Shown piece after piece: positions 7,277-14,838 of a DNA stretch of 41,435 nt. The notes under the pieces were generated by a model. The model did no database searches and had not been told where the DNA came from. It saw nothing but the letters and a program-made list of their open reading frames with translations. The position numbers and the translations under genes were made by a program. Each line of letters starts with the position of its first letter. The first letter of the stretch is position 1. Source of the stretch: JAADDG01 sp964450755 (GTDB taxonomy: Bacteria; Campylobacterota; Campylobacteria; Campylobacterales; JAADDG01); the NCBI GenBank assembly GCA_964450755.1, contig CAYVDJ010000030.1, forward strand, positions 1 through 41,435, written 5' to 3'.

Positions 7277-8842
7277 ATGACCGTAAATACAATAAGAAAT
7301 CTTCTACAAAGAGCAGCAAAGTTTTACCCTGACAAAACGGTTTTGATAGAAAAAAACAAAAGAGTATCTTATAAAGAACTTCTGAAAAAAGTAAACCAGA
7401 TAGCAAAATATTTCAGTACCCTCGATCTGCCAAAAGGCAGCCGGATAGGTATCTATTCCAACAAATGCACAGATCAGGTTATAGCGATACTTAGTATCCT
7501 CTCAACCCGTTTTGTAATCGTTCCTATCACAAGGTTTTACAAACAAGACCAGTTAAAGCATATCATTGATGATTGTGATATCAAATGTATCATTACCGAT
7601 CACAAAAAGATAAAATCAATCAGAGAATTAAACTATCAAGGCAAAATAGTCTCTTATGAACCGATAGACAAAGAGATCGTCTCTTTTGAAGAGATATACA
7701 AATGTTATGATGATGATTATGAATGTGCCATCAAAAGTCATGACAATGCCGTTATCACTTACAGCTATGCAACCGAAAGTTTCTCAAAAGGGATTGTTAT
7801 CAGCCACAGAAACCTGACAGACGGAGCAAGAATAGTTTCCAAATATCTAAATCTTCAAAAAGAAGATGTTATTTCCGGAGTTTTGTCTTTTAATCTTGAT
7901 TACGGATTAAATCAGATATTTTGTGCGCTTTATAACAAATCAACTCTTGCCATTCACAAATATATCCTTGCCGGAGATTTTTTCAATCATCTGATAAATG
8001 ACAAAGTAACGATCTTACCGGTAATGCCGATACACATCAGCCAGATGTTTGACGATGAACCACACCGCATACCACCTGCCGATTCTTTAAAAAATGTCAG
8101 GGCAATGACCTCTTCTGGCGGAAATCTTACCTCAAAAATGCTAAAAAATATAGAAAAACATTTTCCCTATACAAAATTTTACTCTATGCACGGTCTCACC
8201 GAAGCGTTTAGATCAACCTACTTGGAACCCGAACAGTTAAAAATCCGCCCCACTTCCATCGGCAAAGCAGTACCGGATGTGGATATCTATATCATAAATG
8301 ACAAAGGGGAGGAGTGCAAACCAAGAGAGATCGGCGAACTGATCCACAGAGGAGCCTGTATCTACAAAGGTTACTGGAATGCGCCACAAGAGAGTCAAAA
8401 GAGATTTAAAAGCATAAAAATACTTAAAAAAGTTATCAATCTTGAGGGAGAGTTAAACGATGAGATCGTAGTTACAAGCGGAGATTATGTCTATAAAGAT
8501 GAAGAGGGATATATCTATTTTGTATCAAGAAAAGATGATATGATAAAAACAAGAGGTTATCGCGTAAGCCCCTATGAGATAGAGAGTATCATTTATGATA
8601 ATATAGGCGAAATATCCCAATGTGCGGTCTTCTCGATAGAAAATGAAAAGATAGAGGAAGAGATAGTTTTGGTTTACAGTTCCAAAAAACCGATAGCAAA
8701 AAACAGTATTCTTTTTGAGCTGAAAAAGCATATGCCAAATTATATGATTCCCTCTATCATCGTCTATAAAGAGTACATCCCTCTTCAGTACGGAAAAATC
8801 GATAAAAACAAACTAAGAGAAGAGGTTCTGGAAGCAATTTAA
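7277..8842 (+). CDS. AMP-forming acyl/aminoacyl ligase with degenerate P-loop
   Basis: A class I adenylate-forming (ANL superfamily) protein of 521 residues that would activate a carboxylic acid as its adenylate, then pass it to CoA, a carrier protein or another acceptor. Conserved: MHGLTEAF near 304 (A5), TSGDY near 399, SRKDDMIKTRGYRVSPYEIE (A8), and the C-terminal catalytic lysine in YGKIDKNKL near 508. Not conserved: the phosphate loop, normally a TSGSTGxPKG pattern, reads YSYATESFSKG near 161-171, losing its glycines but keeping the lysine. The substrate is unknown; glutamate, 3-methylaspartate or a derivative is suggested only by the neighbours. It starts three bases after the MutL-like gene. 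No carrier protein gene is adjacent. Confidence 0.82.
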   Translation: MTVNTIRNLLQRAAKFYPDKTVLIEKNKRVSYKELLKKVNQIAKYFSTLDLPKGSRIGIYSNKCTDQVIAILSILSTRFVIVPITRFYKQDQLKHIIDDCDIKCIITDHKKIKSIRELNYQGKIVSYEPIDKEIVSFEEIYKCYDDDYECAIKSHDNAVITYSYATESFSKGIVISHRNLTDGARIVSKYLNLQKEDVISGVLSFNLDYGLNQIFCALYNKSTLAIHKYILAGDFFNHLINDKVTILPVMPIHISQMFDDEPHRIPPADSLKNVRAMTSSGGNLTSKMLKNIEKHFPYTKFYSMHGLTEAFRSTYLEPEQLKIRPTSIGKAVPDVDIYIINDKGEECKPREIGELIHRGACIYKGYWNAPQESQKRFKSIKILKKVINLEGELNDEIVVTSGDYVYKDEEGYIYFVSRKDDMIKTRGYRVSPYEIESIIYDNIGEISQCAVFSIENEKIEEEIVLVYSSKKPIAKNSILFELKKHMPNYMIPSIIVYKEYIPLQYGKIDKNKLREEVLEAI

Positions 8843-8843
8843 A

Positions 8844-9365
8844 GTGAAAAGATATATACTTCTTTTCATCTTCCCTCTGCTTCTTTTTGCAAATATCTAT
8901 TTCCTGCCAAAAGACTCAAACAAAGCTTTAAACGAACTTCTTTTTTTAATTCAAAATTCCAAAATTTCCATAAAAGCGGCTATATATACTTTTACCCATA
9001 AAAAAATAGCAAAAGAGATAAAAAAGGCTGCAAAAAGAGGGGTAAAAGTAGAGATCATCTTTGACAAACGATATAATCTTACAAGAGAGGATAAAAGTAT
9101 GCTCTTTTATCTTGCAAAATATAAAAATATAGAAATTTATCTTCTAAAAGGAAAACCATATAAAAAAGCCCAAAGAGAGGGAATTATGCATATAAAAGCC
9201 GTTCTGTCTGATCACAAAAAGATGATTTTTGGTTCTGCCAACTGGACTTACGGCGCTTTCAATAACAACTATGAGATGCTTTACAGTACAAAAGATTATA
9301 AAACAGCAAAGAAATTTGAAAAATATTTTGAAAGCATGAAAAGTTACAGTCAAAAATTCAGATAG
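8844..9365 (+). CDS. Secreted PLD-family (HKD) nuclease-like protein
   Basis: A protein of 173 residues with an N-terminal hydrophobic signal or anchor (about residues 4-20), followed by one phospholipase D-like domain. The single catalytic HKD motif is HIKAVLSD followed by GSANWTYGA, near residues 115-137. Small one-motif members act as dimers and are typically nucleases (Nuc type) or, less often, phospholipases. The GTG start lies one base after the ligase stop with GGAAG upstream, so it is translationally linked to the glutamate mutase operon. Why a periplasmic nuclease should share that operon is unclear. It could be a passenger at the operon end. Confidence 0.82.
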   Translation: MKRYILLFIFPLLLFANIYFLPKDSNKALNELLFLIQNSKISIKAAIYTFTHKKIAKEIKKAAKRGVKVEIIFDKRYNLTREDKSMLFYLAKYKNIEIYLLKGKPYKKAQREGIMHIKAVLSDHKKMIFGSANWTYGAFNNNYEMLYSTKDYKTAKKFEKYFESMKSYSQKFR

Positions 9366-9390
9366 ACAAAAACACCGGTTTAAACCGGTG
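9366..9390 (-). terminator. Rho-independent terminator, minus strand
   Basis: CACCGGTTTAAACCGGTG (9373-9390) is a perfect 18-base palindrome. Reading on the minus strand it is followed by TTTTTGTC, a proper U-tract. On the plus strand it is followed only by CTATTCATT. It therefore mainly ends minus-strand transcription arriving from the cytochrome c553 side, and may weakly end the plus-strand operon. Confidence 0.75.
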
Positions 9391-9527
9391 CTATTCATTG
9401 AAGAAGGAAGTGTGGATAAAATTCCATGGTGGGTGCCCCTTAGCCTCAAGTAGATATAAAAATGTTTCTCAAAAGGAGCGGTGAGTATATTTTAGGCATT
9501 AACGGCTAAGAGGCACGGAATAAAATT
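9373..9527 (-). ncRNA. Candidate small RNA or structured 3' UTR downstream of c553
   Basis: On the minus strand, GUGCCUCUUAGCC (9516 to 9504) pairs with GGCUAAGGGGCAC (9445 to 9433) over 13 base pairs. The only non-Watson-Crick pair is G-U on this strand but would be C-A on the other, which favours the minus orientation. The apical part offers CUCA/UGAG flanking a pyrimidine-rich CCGCUCCUUU, complementary to Shine-Dalgarno sequences. The transcript would finish at the terminator at 9373-9390. No reading frame is convincing. It could be an RNA processed from the c553 mRNA end or a separate small RNA. I found no signature of SRP, 6S, tmRNA or RNase P RNA. Confidence 0.5.
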
Positions 9528-9827
9528 TTATTTTAAACCGTGGATATATTCCCCGACTGCTTTCATAGCTGCATCATCAAATGCCGCAACTTGACCTTTC
9601 ATAAGACCACCCATTCCGTGAATATTTCTTGTTCCGGCTTTATAGCCTTTTAAAGCTTCGACCGTTTTGGCAACATCCCAGCCTGTAATAACTTCAGATT
9701 TTCCCAAAGCCTTTTTTTCACCTTTTGGTCCGTGGCATCCCGCACATTTTTTATATAGAGCTGCACCGTCAGCCGCCATAAGTGCCGTAGCACCTGCAAA
9801 AAGTAGAGCTATCGTTAATTTTTTCAT
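9528..9827 (-). CDS. Cytochrome c553, class I periplasmic c-type cytochrome
   Basis: A small soluble electron carrier of 99 residues. A signal peptide (MKKLTIALLFAGATALMA) is followed by the heme-binding motif C28-A-G-C31-H32. A methionine-containing segment, GMGGLMKGQ near 72-80, could give the axial Met ligand. Size and motif order fit the cytochrome c553 family of Campylobacterota, which carries electrons to terminal oxidases or reductases in the periplasm. It lies 31 bases downstream of the heme-less cytochrome-like gene and probably shares its promoter at 10217. The stop is followed by the structured candidate RNA. Confidence 0.9.
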   Translation of the reverse strand: MKKLTIALLFAGATALMAADGAALYKKCAGCHGPKGEKKALGKSEVITGWDVAKTVEALKGYKAGTRNIHGMGGLMKGQVAAFDDAAMKAVGEYIHGLK

Positions 9828-9858
9828 TTTTTATCCTTATTTTATAAATTATTTTTTA

Positions 9859-10182
9859 TTAGCAAGAAGGTACATTACCACTGTCACTTGCATAGTTGTA
9901 AAAGAAATCATATATATCATTCATCCATTTGTCTTTTAAATATCCTTTTTTAACTTTAGGACAAATTTTAATGATCTCATCCTCTAACTTTCCATCATTT
10001 TTGATTGCTTCCCATTCATCCTGTGTATGCTTTGCAGACATTTTAGCACCGTTAATACCACATGCCTTTTTTAACTTTTTAAGATAAAGCTTTTGTCCTT
10101 TAGCAGGATCCGCCATTGCTGATGAACTCATAACACCAGCCAATACTGCTGCTGCCAAAAGTGAGCTGATTAGTTTCTTCAT
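9859..10182 (-). CDS. Cytochrome c-like periplasmic protein without CXXCH
   Basis: A secreted protein of 107 residues with a clear signal peptide ending near SAMADPAKG. The body begins GQKLYLKKLKKACGINGAKM, which resembles the start of a class I cytochrome, but there is no CXXCH heme motif; the position reads ACGINGAKMSAKH. Three cysteines remain, the last in the C-terminal SGNVPSC. I recognise this as a small family common in Campylobacterota and often labelled cytochrome C. Its function is unknown; a disulfide-held or metal-binding electron-transfer accessory is possible. A strong AAAGGAG precedes the ATG. It sits in tandem with cytochrome c553. Confidence 0.75.
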   Translation of the reverse strand: MKKLISSLLAAAVLAGVMSSSAMADPAKGQKLYLKKLKKACGINGAKMSAKHTQDEWEAIKNDGKLEDEIIKICPKVKKGYLKDKWMNDIYDFFYNYASDSGNVPSC

Positions 10183-10216
10183 TTCTTTCTCTCCTTTTCT
10201 GATTTGTTGTAATAGT

Positions 10217-10222
10217 ATTATA
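10217..10222 (-). promoter_or_regulatory. Putative -10 box for the cytochrome-like/c553 pair
   Basis: TATAAT on the minus strand, 34 bases before the start at 10182, in an AT-rich stretch. It would let the two small periplasmic proteins be expressed apart from the two-component genes upstream. Confidence 0.5.
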
Positions 10223-10248
10223 AAAAATAATTGTGAAAAAATTGTGGA

Positions 10249-10590
10249 TTATTTTAAACGACCTATTACTTTGTATTTTTCCCAATAGGTATCTATTGCC
10301 TCTTTCAATTCTTTATCATTTAATTTGGTTTTTGATTTTATACCGTACTTATCTATAAGTTCATTTTCAAAGATAACGGTCGTATAATAGTTAGGATCTT
10401 TTAAATAATCTATAAGAGCCTGTTTTACCGACTTTTCACTGCTGTACTTTAAGAGGTATCTGAAAAAAAGCTTTTCCAATGATATGGGGAAATTTTGATG
10501 ACACTCTATACAATTTTTTTCATAAATACTGTTTTGCTCCGCCGATAAAGATAATATGAAAATTATTAACAAAAAAAGCTTTTTTACCAA
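10249..10590 (-). CDS. One-heme c-type cytochrome overlapping the kinase gene
   Basis: A periplasmic protein of 113 residues with a signal peptide (about residues 1-17) and one heme motif C27-I-E-C30-H31. The mature protein has no other histidine and no methionine at all, so the usual sixth heme ligand is absent. The heme may be five-coordinate or use Lys, Tyr or the N-terminus. The start is TTG at 10590, supported by GGAGG at 10601-10605 inside the end of the kinase gene, giving a seven-base overlap and translational coupling. This suggests it works with that kinase, perhaps as a gas- or redox-sensing partner (inference). Confidence 0.8.
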   Translation of the reverse strand: MVKKLFLLIIFILSLSAEQNSIYEKNCIECHQNFPISLEKLFFRYLLKYSSEKSVKQALIDYLKDPNYYTTVIFENELIDKYGIKSKTKLNDKELKEAIDTYWEKYKVIGRLK

Positions 10591-11771
10591 GATATAATTA
10601 CCTCCGTTCCCTTTTTAAGTTCAGATTTTATCTCTATATGAAGATCATATTCATTTGCTATCATAGAGACTATACTAAGACCTATACCAAATCCTCCTGC
10701 ACTGTTATCAAATCTTTTATATCTTTCAAACATCTCATCTATCTTTGTTTTCTCTATACCTATTCCGGTATCTTTTATGCTGATATGTTTTTTAGTAAGT
10801 ACCACTTTTATCTCTCCGCCTATTATATTATATTTTATGGCATTGGATAAAAGATTGTCAATGAGTCTTGAAAAACGCTTTTTATCTATCAAAAGATAAA
10901 CCTCTTTTTGTAAATCACTTTTAAAAACAACCCTTTTTGATTGGGCTATTATTTTAAAATACTCTATTCTCTCTTCCAAAACCTTTGAAACATCTATTTT
11001 TTCATCTTCTGAAATTATTTTGTTATGAAGTACCAAATATGTCAAATCCTGATAAAGATTGGAAATTGTTTTGGCAGCAACATCAATACGCCTTATTTTG
11101 TTGGCTATTCTTGTTTGCAAATCATCTTTATTAATAGTTTCAATATTTGCCAATATGGTACTGATAGGTGTATTTAATTCATGGGTAGTATCTTTTATAA
11201 ATCTGTCAAGCAGATATATCGTATCCTTCATCGGTTTCAAAAATAGATTCAGTAAAAAATATCCTATTGTAATGGCAATAGCAAAAAAAAGTGTTCCGTA
11301 AATTATTAAATTGGTATAAACTTTATTCAGCCATTTTTCATCATCTTTTACCTCTATGACTACATACATAGCTCCAAGATAGTAGGCTTCAGGAAGTTTA
11401 ATATAAATAATTTTACTCTCTTTCTTATATATTATCTTATTTAGATCAATCTTTCTATCAGTAAGCAAAGAAAATATTTCTACTTCATCACTGTCAAATA
11501 TTGCAGACTTATATCTCCTGTCTCTTGGATAAGTTCTATCTTTTTCAAAATTGAAATGAAGCTCTTTTAATCGTTTTATTAAATCATTTGCATAAACTTG
11601 AAGTTCTATTCTCTTCTTTTGTAACATTAAATCTTTTTCAAAATTATAATATAACATCCCCACAGATATTGATATTAATAAAAATAAAAAAGTATATAAA
11701 AATAAAAAGCTAAAAAGGGTTTTCTTTTCACTTTGTAGTAAATTTATATCCCACTTTCTTAATACTGACAA
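10584..11771 (-). CDS. Membrane sensor histidine kinase
   Basis: An inner-membrane kinase of 395 residues. Transmembrane helices lie near 18-42 and 150-176, with an extracytoplasmic sensor region of about 105 residues between them that matches no domain I recognise. The phosphorylated histidine is about H196 in TTHELNTPIS. ATPase boxes follow: N box DNLLSNAIKYN, G1 DTGIGIE and G2 GGFGIGLSIV. The only usable start before the first membrane helix is TTG at 11771, 44 bases inside the response-regulator gene, so the pair is translationally coupled. It should phosphorylate the adjacent regulator. The sensed signal is unknown; the overlapping cytochrome gene hints at heme or redox input. Confidence 0.92.
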   Translation of the reverse strand: MSVLRKWDINLLQSEKKTLFSFLFLYTFLFLLISISVGMLYYNFEKDLMLQKKRIELQVYANDLIKRLKELHFNFEKDRTYPRDRRYKSAIFDSDEVEIFSLLTDRKIDLNKIIYKKESKIIYIKLPEAYYLGAMYVVIEVKDDEKWLNKVYTNLIIYGTLFFAIAITIGYFLLNLFLKPMKDTIYLLDRFIKDTTHELNTPISTILANIETINKDDLQTRIANKIRRIDVAAKTISNLYQDLTYLVLHNKIISEDEKIDVSKVLEERIEYFKIIAQSKRVVFKSDLQKEVYLLIDKKRFSRLIDNLLSNAIKYNIIGGEIKVVLTKKHISIKDTGIGIEKTKIDEMFERYKRFDNSAGGFGIGLSIVSMIANEYDLHIEIKSELKKGTEVIISW

Positions 11772-12408
11772 TTTTTTCTTTACCTATAATTTTACGCAGA
11801 TTTTTGATATAAGTTCTAAGGGAAGATCCGCTTGGAGTTTCATCATAATCCCAGATGGCATCAAATATTTTCTCATGCGATATAGTTTGCTCTCTATGCT
11901 TTAAAAAATATTTGATTAATTTTGTCTCTTTTTGATTTAACAGATACTCTTTATTCTCTTTATAGAGGATATTGGTATCAAGATCAAAATAGATACCTCT
12001 ACTTTTGTCTATCTCTATTTTTGAACTGTGTTTTGGTGTAAAATTTCTTTTTATCGCAGAGTTTATTCTTATAAGAAGCTCTTTTAATTCAAACGGTTTT
12101 CTTATATAATCATCACAACCGCTCTCATAACCTCTTGAGAGATCCTCAACGGAATTTAAAGAAGTTATATAGATAGCAGGAGTTTCATTACTGAGCTTTC
12201 TTACCTCTTTTAAAAGTTCAAATCCGTTAATACCGGGTACATTAATATCAAGTAAAAGCAGGTCATAGCTGTTTTCATAAATTTTTGAAAGAGCATCCTC
12301 ACCATTGTAAATACTTTCTGTCTCAAAACCGTTATCTTCCAGATATTCACAAATCGTATCATTAAGGTCTATATCATCTTCCAAAAGAAGAATTTTTGAT
12401 TTCATCAC
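11728..12408 (-). CDS. OmpR/PhoB-family response regulator
   Basis: A two-domain regulator of 226 residues. The receiver domain (about 1-125) has acidic residues E10, D11 and D12, phospho-acceptor D54 in LLLLDINVPGINGFELL, the conserved Thr/Ser in YITSL and Lys in YIRKPFELKEL. A winged-helix DNA-binding domain (about 130-226) ends with LRTYIKNLRKIIG and VGYKF, typical of the OmpR class. It is the first gene of the RR-HK-cytochrome operon and is separated from the polysaccharide genes upstream by a terminator-like hairpin. Target genes are not evident; the downstream cytochromes are natural candidates. Confidence 0.94.
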   Translation of the reverse strand: MMKSKILLLEDDIDLNDTICEYLEDNGFETESIYNGEDALSKIYENSYDLLLLDINVPGINGFELLKEVRKLSNETPAIYITSLNSVEDLSRGYESGCDDYIRKPFELKELLIRINSAIKRNFTPKHSSKIEIDKSRGIYFDLDTNILYKENKEYLLNQKETKLIKYFLKHREQTISHEKIFDAIWDYDETPSGSSLRTYIKNLRKIIGKEKIVSIKKVGYKFTTK

Positions 12409-12428
12409 TCTTTCTCTATATAAGAAAG

Positions 12429-12452
12429 GAGTATCGCAATAGTGCGATACTC
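12429..12452 (-). terminator. Terminator hairpin after the polysaccharide operon
   Basis: GAGTATCGCA (12429-12438) and TGCGATACTC (12443-12452) form a perfect 10-bp stem with a four-base loop, just after the wzc stop. On the minus strand CTTTCTTAT follows. It likely separates the polysaccharide operon from the two-component operon. Confidence 0.7.
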
Positions 12453-12456
12453 TGTT

Positions 12457-14814
12457 TTATTTATAAGGAACATAATTATATTTGGAAAAACTCTCCGGCA
12501 TATTTTTTAACTTTACGCCATTTAAGATAAGACCTATATGTTTAAGTCCATACATTTGCACCATCTCATTTAGATTTTTAACATACTCTTTCTCAGAATA
12601 TTCTGACATAAACACTGCCAACGAGATATCAGAATTTTTCATCAACAATATGGCATCTGTTACCGAACCTACCGGAGGAGAATCGATTATAATATAATCA
12701 TAGCTTTTTCTGAGCTCATCAAAAATCTCCTGCATTTTCTCCGATTCTATCAAATCAGAAGGATTAGGAGGTATCGGACCTGATGTTATAATATCAAGAT
12801 TTTTTATATGCTGATGTTCCCATATCGCATCTTTGAGTTCATCTTTTCCTGCCAATATCGTACTCATTCCAACTTTATTATTCAGATTGAAAAGAGAGTG
12901 GAGTTTTGGTTTTCTAAGATCCAAAGACAAGACTATCGTTCTTTTCTCACTGTTTCCCAACACAGCAGCCAAATTTGCGGCAATTGTTGTTTTCCCTTCA
13001 CTCGGTACGGTGGAAGTCAAGACTATTATTTTACTTCTTTCACTTTTAGGCATCGCTATAAAATCAAGATTTGTTCTTATAGTCCGTATAGCTTCACTTG
13101 CCAAAGACTGAGGATCATCCAAAACAAACAGCTTATTTGAAGAAACAATCTCTTTTACATAAGGCACAACTCCAAATACCGGAAGTTTTGTTAACTGGAC
13201 AATATCCTCTTTGGTTTTTATTTTCGTATCGAAGAAATCTCTCATAAACGCTCCAAGCAATCCGAAAATGAGTCCTAACAATCCACTTGCCGATAAAACA
13301 AAAAGTTTGATAGGTTTTATCGGTTGGTGCGGCATTATCGCATAATCTAAAATCTTATTGCTTGAAACAGTTGCGGCTTTATTGATGGACATTTCAGCCT
13401 GTTTTTCCAAAAGATAAGAGTATGTTTTCTCATTAACCAGATATTTTCTTTTAAGATCTGCCAATACTCTCTCTTTTTCAGGCAGTTTCATCAAGCCGGT
13501 TTCTTGAGTATAGATTATATCTTCCAAAGATTTTTTCTTCTCTTTTACACTCTCATACATACTCTCTATCGTATCTTCCAAAGCTCTTTTTGTTTCATCT
13601 ATCTGTGCTGATATTTTGATAACATCTGGATGATTTTCCGTATAATCCACCAACAGATCATTCTTTTTATTGATAGCTGTCAAAAGATCTGTCAGCATCT
13701 TTTCAAGAACAGGAAAGTCAACCGTCAGACTGCTGACGGCACTATAATTTCCTTTTTGAAACTCATCATATATAATTTTCAGATTGTTTTCTTGCAAAGT
13801 AATATCATTAAGCTGCGATTCCAAATCACTCAATTTTCTAAGAGTTACATCAGATTCTATTCCAACATCAACGATATTATTTTCTTCTTTGAAATTTTCC
13901 AGTTTTATTGCAGACTCTTTAAGTTTTTTACTGACATTTTTTAACTGCTCTTCTATAAATGATAAAGCTTTTGAAGCTTCTGTGGTTTTTTGATTTACAC
14001 TCTGTTCCAAATAGATACGAGTCAGACTGTCAAGGAAATCTTTTGCTCTTTGGGCATTTGTATCATCATAAACAAGTTTGATTACAGAAGCGTTTTTTGT
14101 AGCGGAAAAAACTTCCAGATTATTATCAATAGCCTGGATTATTCTATATTTTGGTTCACTGTAAAAATAGTAACTTCCGTTTTTAAAATCGTTTCTTTTT
14201 TTCACTACAAAAGAGAATATATCATTATCAACCTTCTCTGAAAATTTATGAACCTCTTTATATTTTAATTTGGGTTCTACACTCCCTATAAATCCCCAAA
14301 TCGTATCTTTTATCCTGCTTATCAGAGACTCATCTGTTTTTAACAGGTATGTATCACTGTTTATCTGTTTTATTGTAAATTTTTGACCATAAAAAAGAGG
14401 ATCTTTGATAACAAGATTTTCTATTTCAAAAGGAGAGTTTCTATATAACTCTACATTTTTAAACCCATCCTTTGTAAAATACCTGATACTGTAATGAACC
14501 GATTCCAAAGCTTTGTCTATAAGGTTTCTTGATTTTAATATCTCTATCTCCGTATCTATAAGACTTGCTTTGGTGTCTAATCCCATTGCCCTTATAACGG
14601 AAGTAAACTGTAAATCCATCCTCTCCTTACTTACTTTGACAGTTGCTTCCGATTCATAAACAGGAGTCGATATATAATTATATATCGCTCCTCCTATCAA
14701 AAACAAAAGCGTTGTAAGAAGTATTAAAAGCTTATGCCTTTTTATGACTTTAAATACTCTTTGGATATCGACATTGTCTTTATCCATCGTTTCTATCCGT
14801 GTAGAATTTATCAT
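12457..14814 (-). CDS. wzc: Polysaccharide co-polymerase / BY-kinase (Wzc-like)
   Basis: An inner-membrane protein of 785 residues that controls chain length and export of surface polysaccharide. An N-terminal Wzz domain with a membrane helix near 30-48 is followed by a long periplasmic coiled-coil region (about 270-470), a second membrane helix near 505-525, and a cytoplasmic bacterial tyrosine-kinase domain. Walker A is in TSTVPSEGKTTIAANLA near 600-615, Walker A' in SLDLRKPKL and Walker B in YDYIIIDSPPVG near 700-712. The tyrosine tail that regulates activity is minimal: only three Tyr in YNYVPYK. No Wzb-type phosphatase gene is adjacent. AAGGAAGGAT precedes the ATG. It follows wza by 24 bases. 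Confidence 0.92.
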   Translation of the reverse strand: MINSTRIETMDKDNVDIQRVFKVIKRHKLLILLTTLLFLIGGAIYNYISTPVYESEATVKVSKERMDLQFTSVIRAMGLDTKASLIDTEIEILKSRNLIDKALESVHYSIRYFTKDGFKNVELYRNSPFEIENLVIKDPLFYGQKFTIKQINSDTYLLKTDESLISRIKDTIWGFIGSVEPKLKYKEVHKFSEKVDNDIFSFVVKKRNDFKNGSYYFYSEPKYRIIQAIDNNLEVFSATKNASVIKLVYDDTNAQRAKDFLDSLTRIYLEQSVNQKTTEASKALSFIEEQLKNVSKKLKESAIKLENFKEENNIVDVGIESDVTLRKLSDLESQLNDITLQENNLKIIYDEFQKGNYSAVSSLTVDFPVLEKMLTDLLTAINKKNDLLVDYTENHPDVIKISAQIDETKRALEDTIESMYESVKEKKKSLEDIIYTQETGLMKLPEKERVLADLKRKYLVNEKTYSYLLEKQAEMSINKAATVSSNKILDYAIMPHQPIKPIKLFVLSASGLLGLIFGLLGAFMRDFFDTKIKTKEDIVQLTKLPVFGVVPYVKEIVSSNKLFVLDDPQSLASEAIRTIRTNLDFIAMPKSERSKIIVLTSTVPSEGKTTIAANLAAVLGNSEKRTIVLSLDLRKPKLHSLFNLNNKVGMSTILAGKDELKDAIWEHQHIKNLDIITSGPIPPNPSDLIESEKMQEIFDELRKSYDYIIIDSPPVGSVTDAILLMKNSDISLAVFMSEYSEKEYVKNLNEMVQMYGLKHIGLILNGVKLKNMPESFSKYNYVPYK

Positions 14815-14838
14815 GATAGTCTATCCTTCCTTCTTCGC

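Noticed and set aside
9391..9527. SRP RNA, 6S RNA, tmRNA or a known riboswitch
   Set aside because: The conserved SRP loop (GGAAG flanked by the AGGTC/GCAGCC strands) is absent, and no long 6S-type rod or tRNA-like part is seen. Only a generic small RNA is supported.
11728..11771. Frameshift or fusion between response regulator and kinase
   Set aside because: Both proteins are full length with intact ends. The 44-base overlap is explained by a TTG start and coupled translation.
12429..12452. Operator for the adjacent response regulator
   Set aside because: The perfect stem directly follows the wzc stop with a short loop and a U-containing tail, so a terminator is the simpler reading. An operator role is not excluded.
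13630..14241. Plus-strand reading frames inside wzc
   Set aside because: They lack recognisable motifs and lie fully opposite the strongly supported wzc coding frame.
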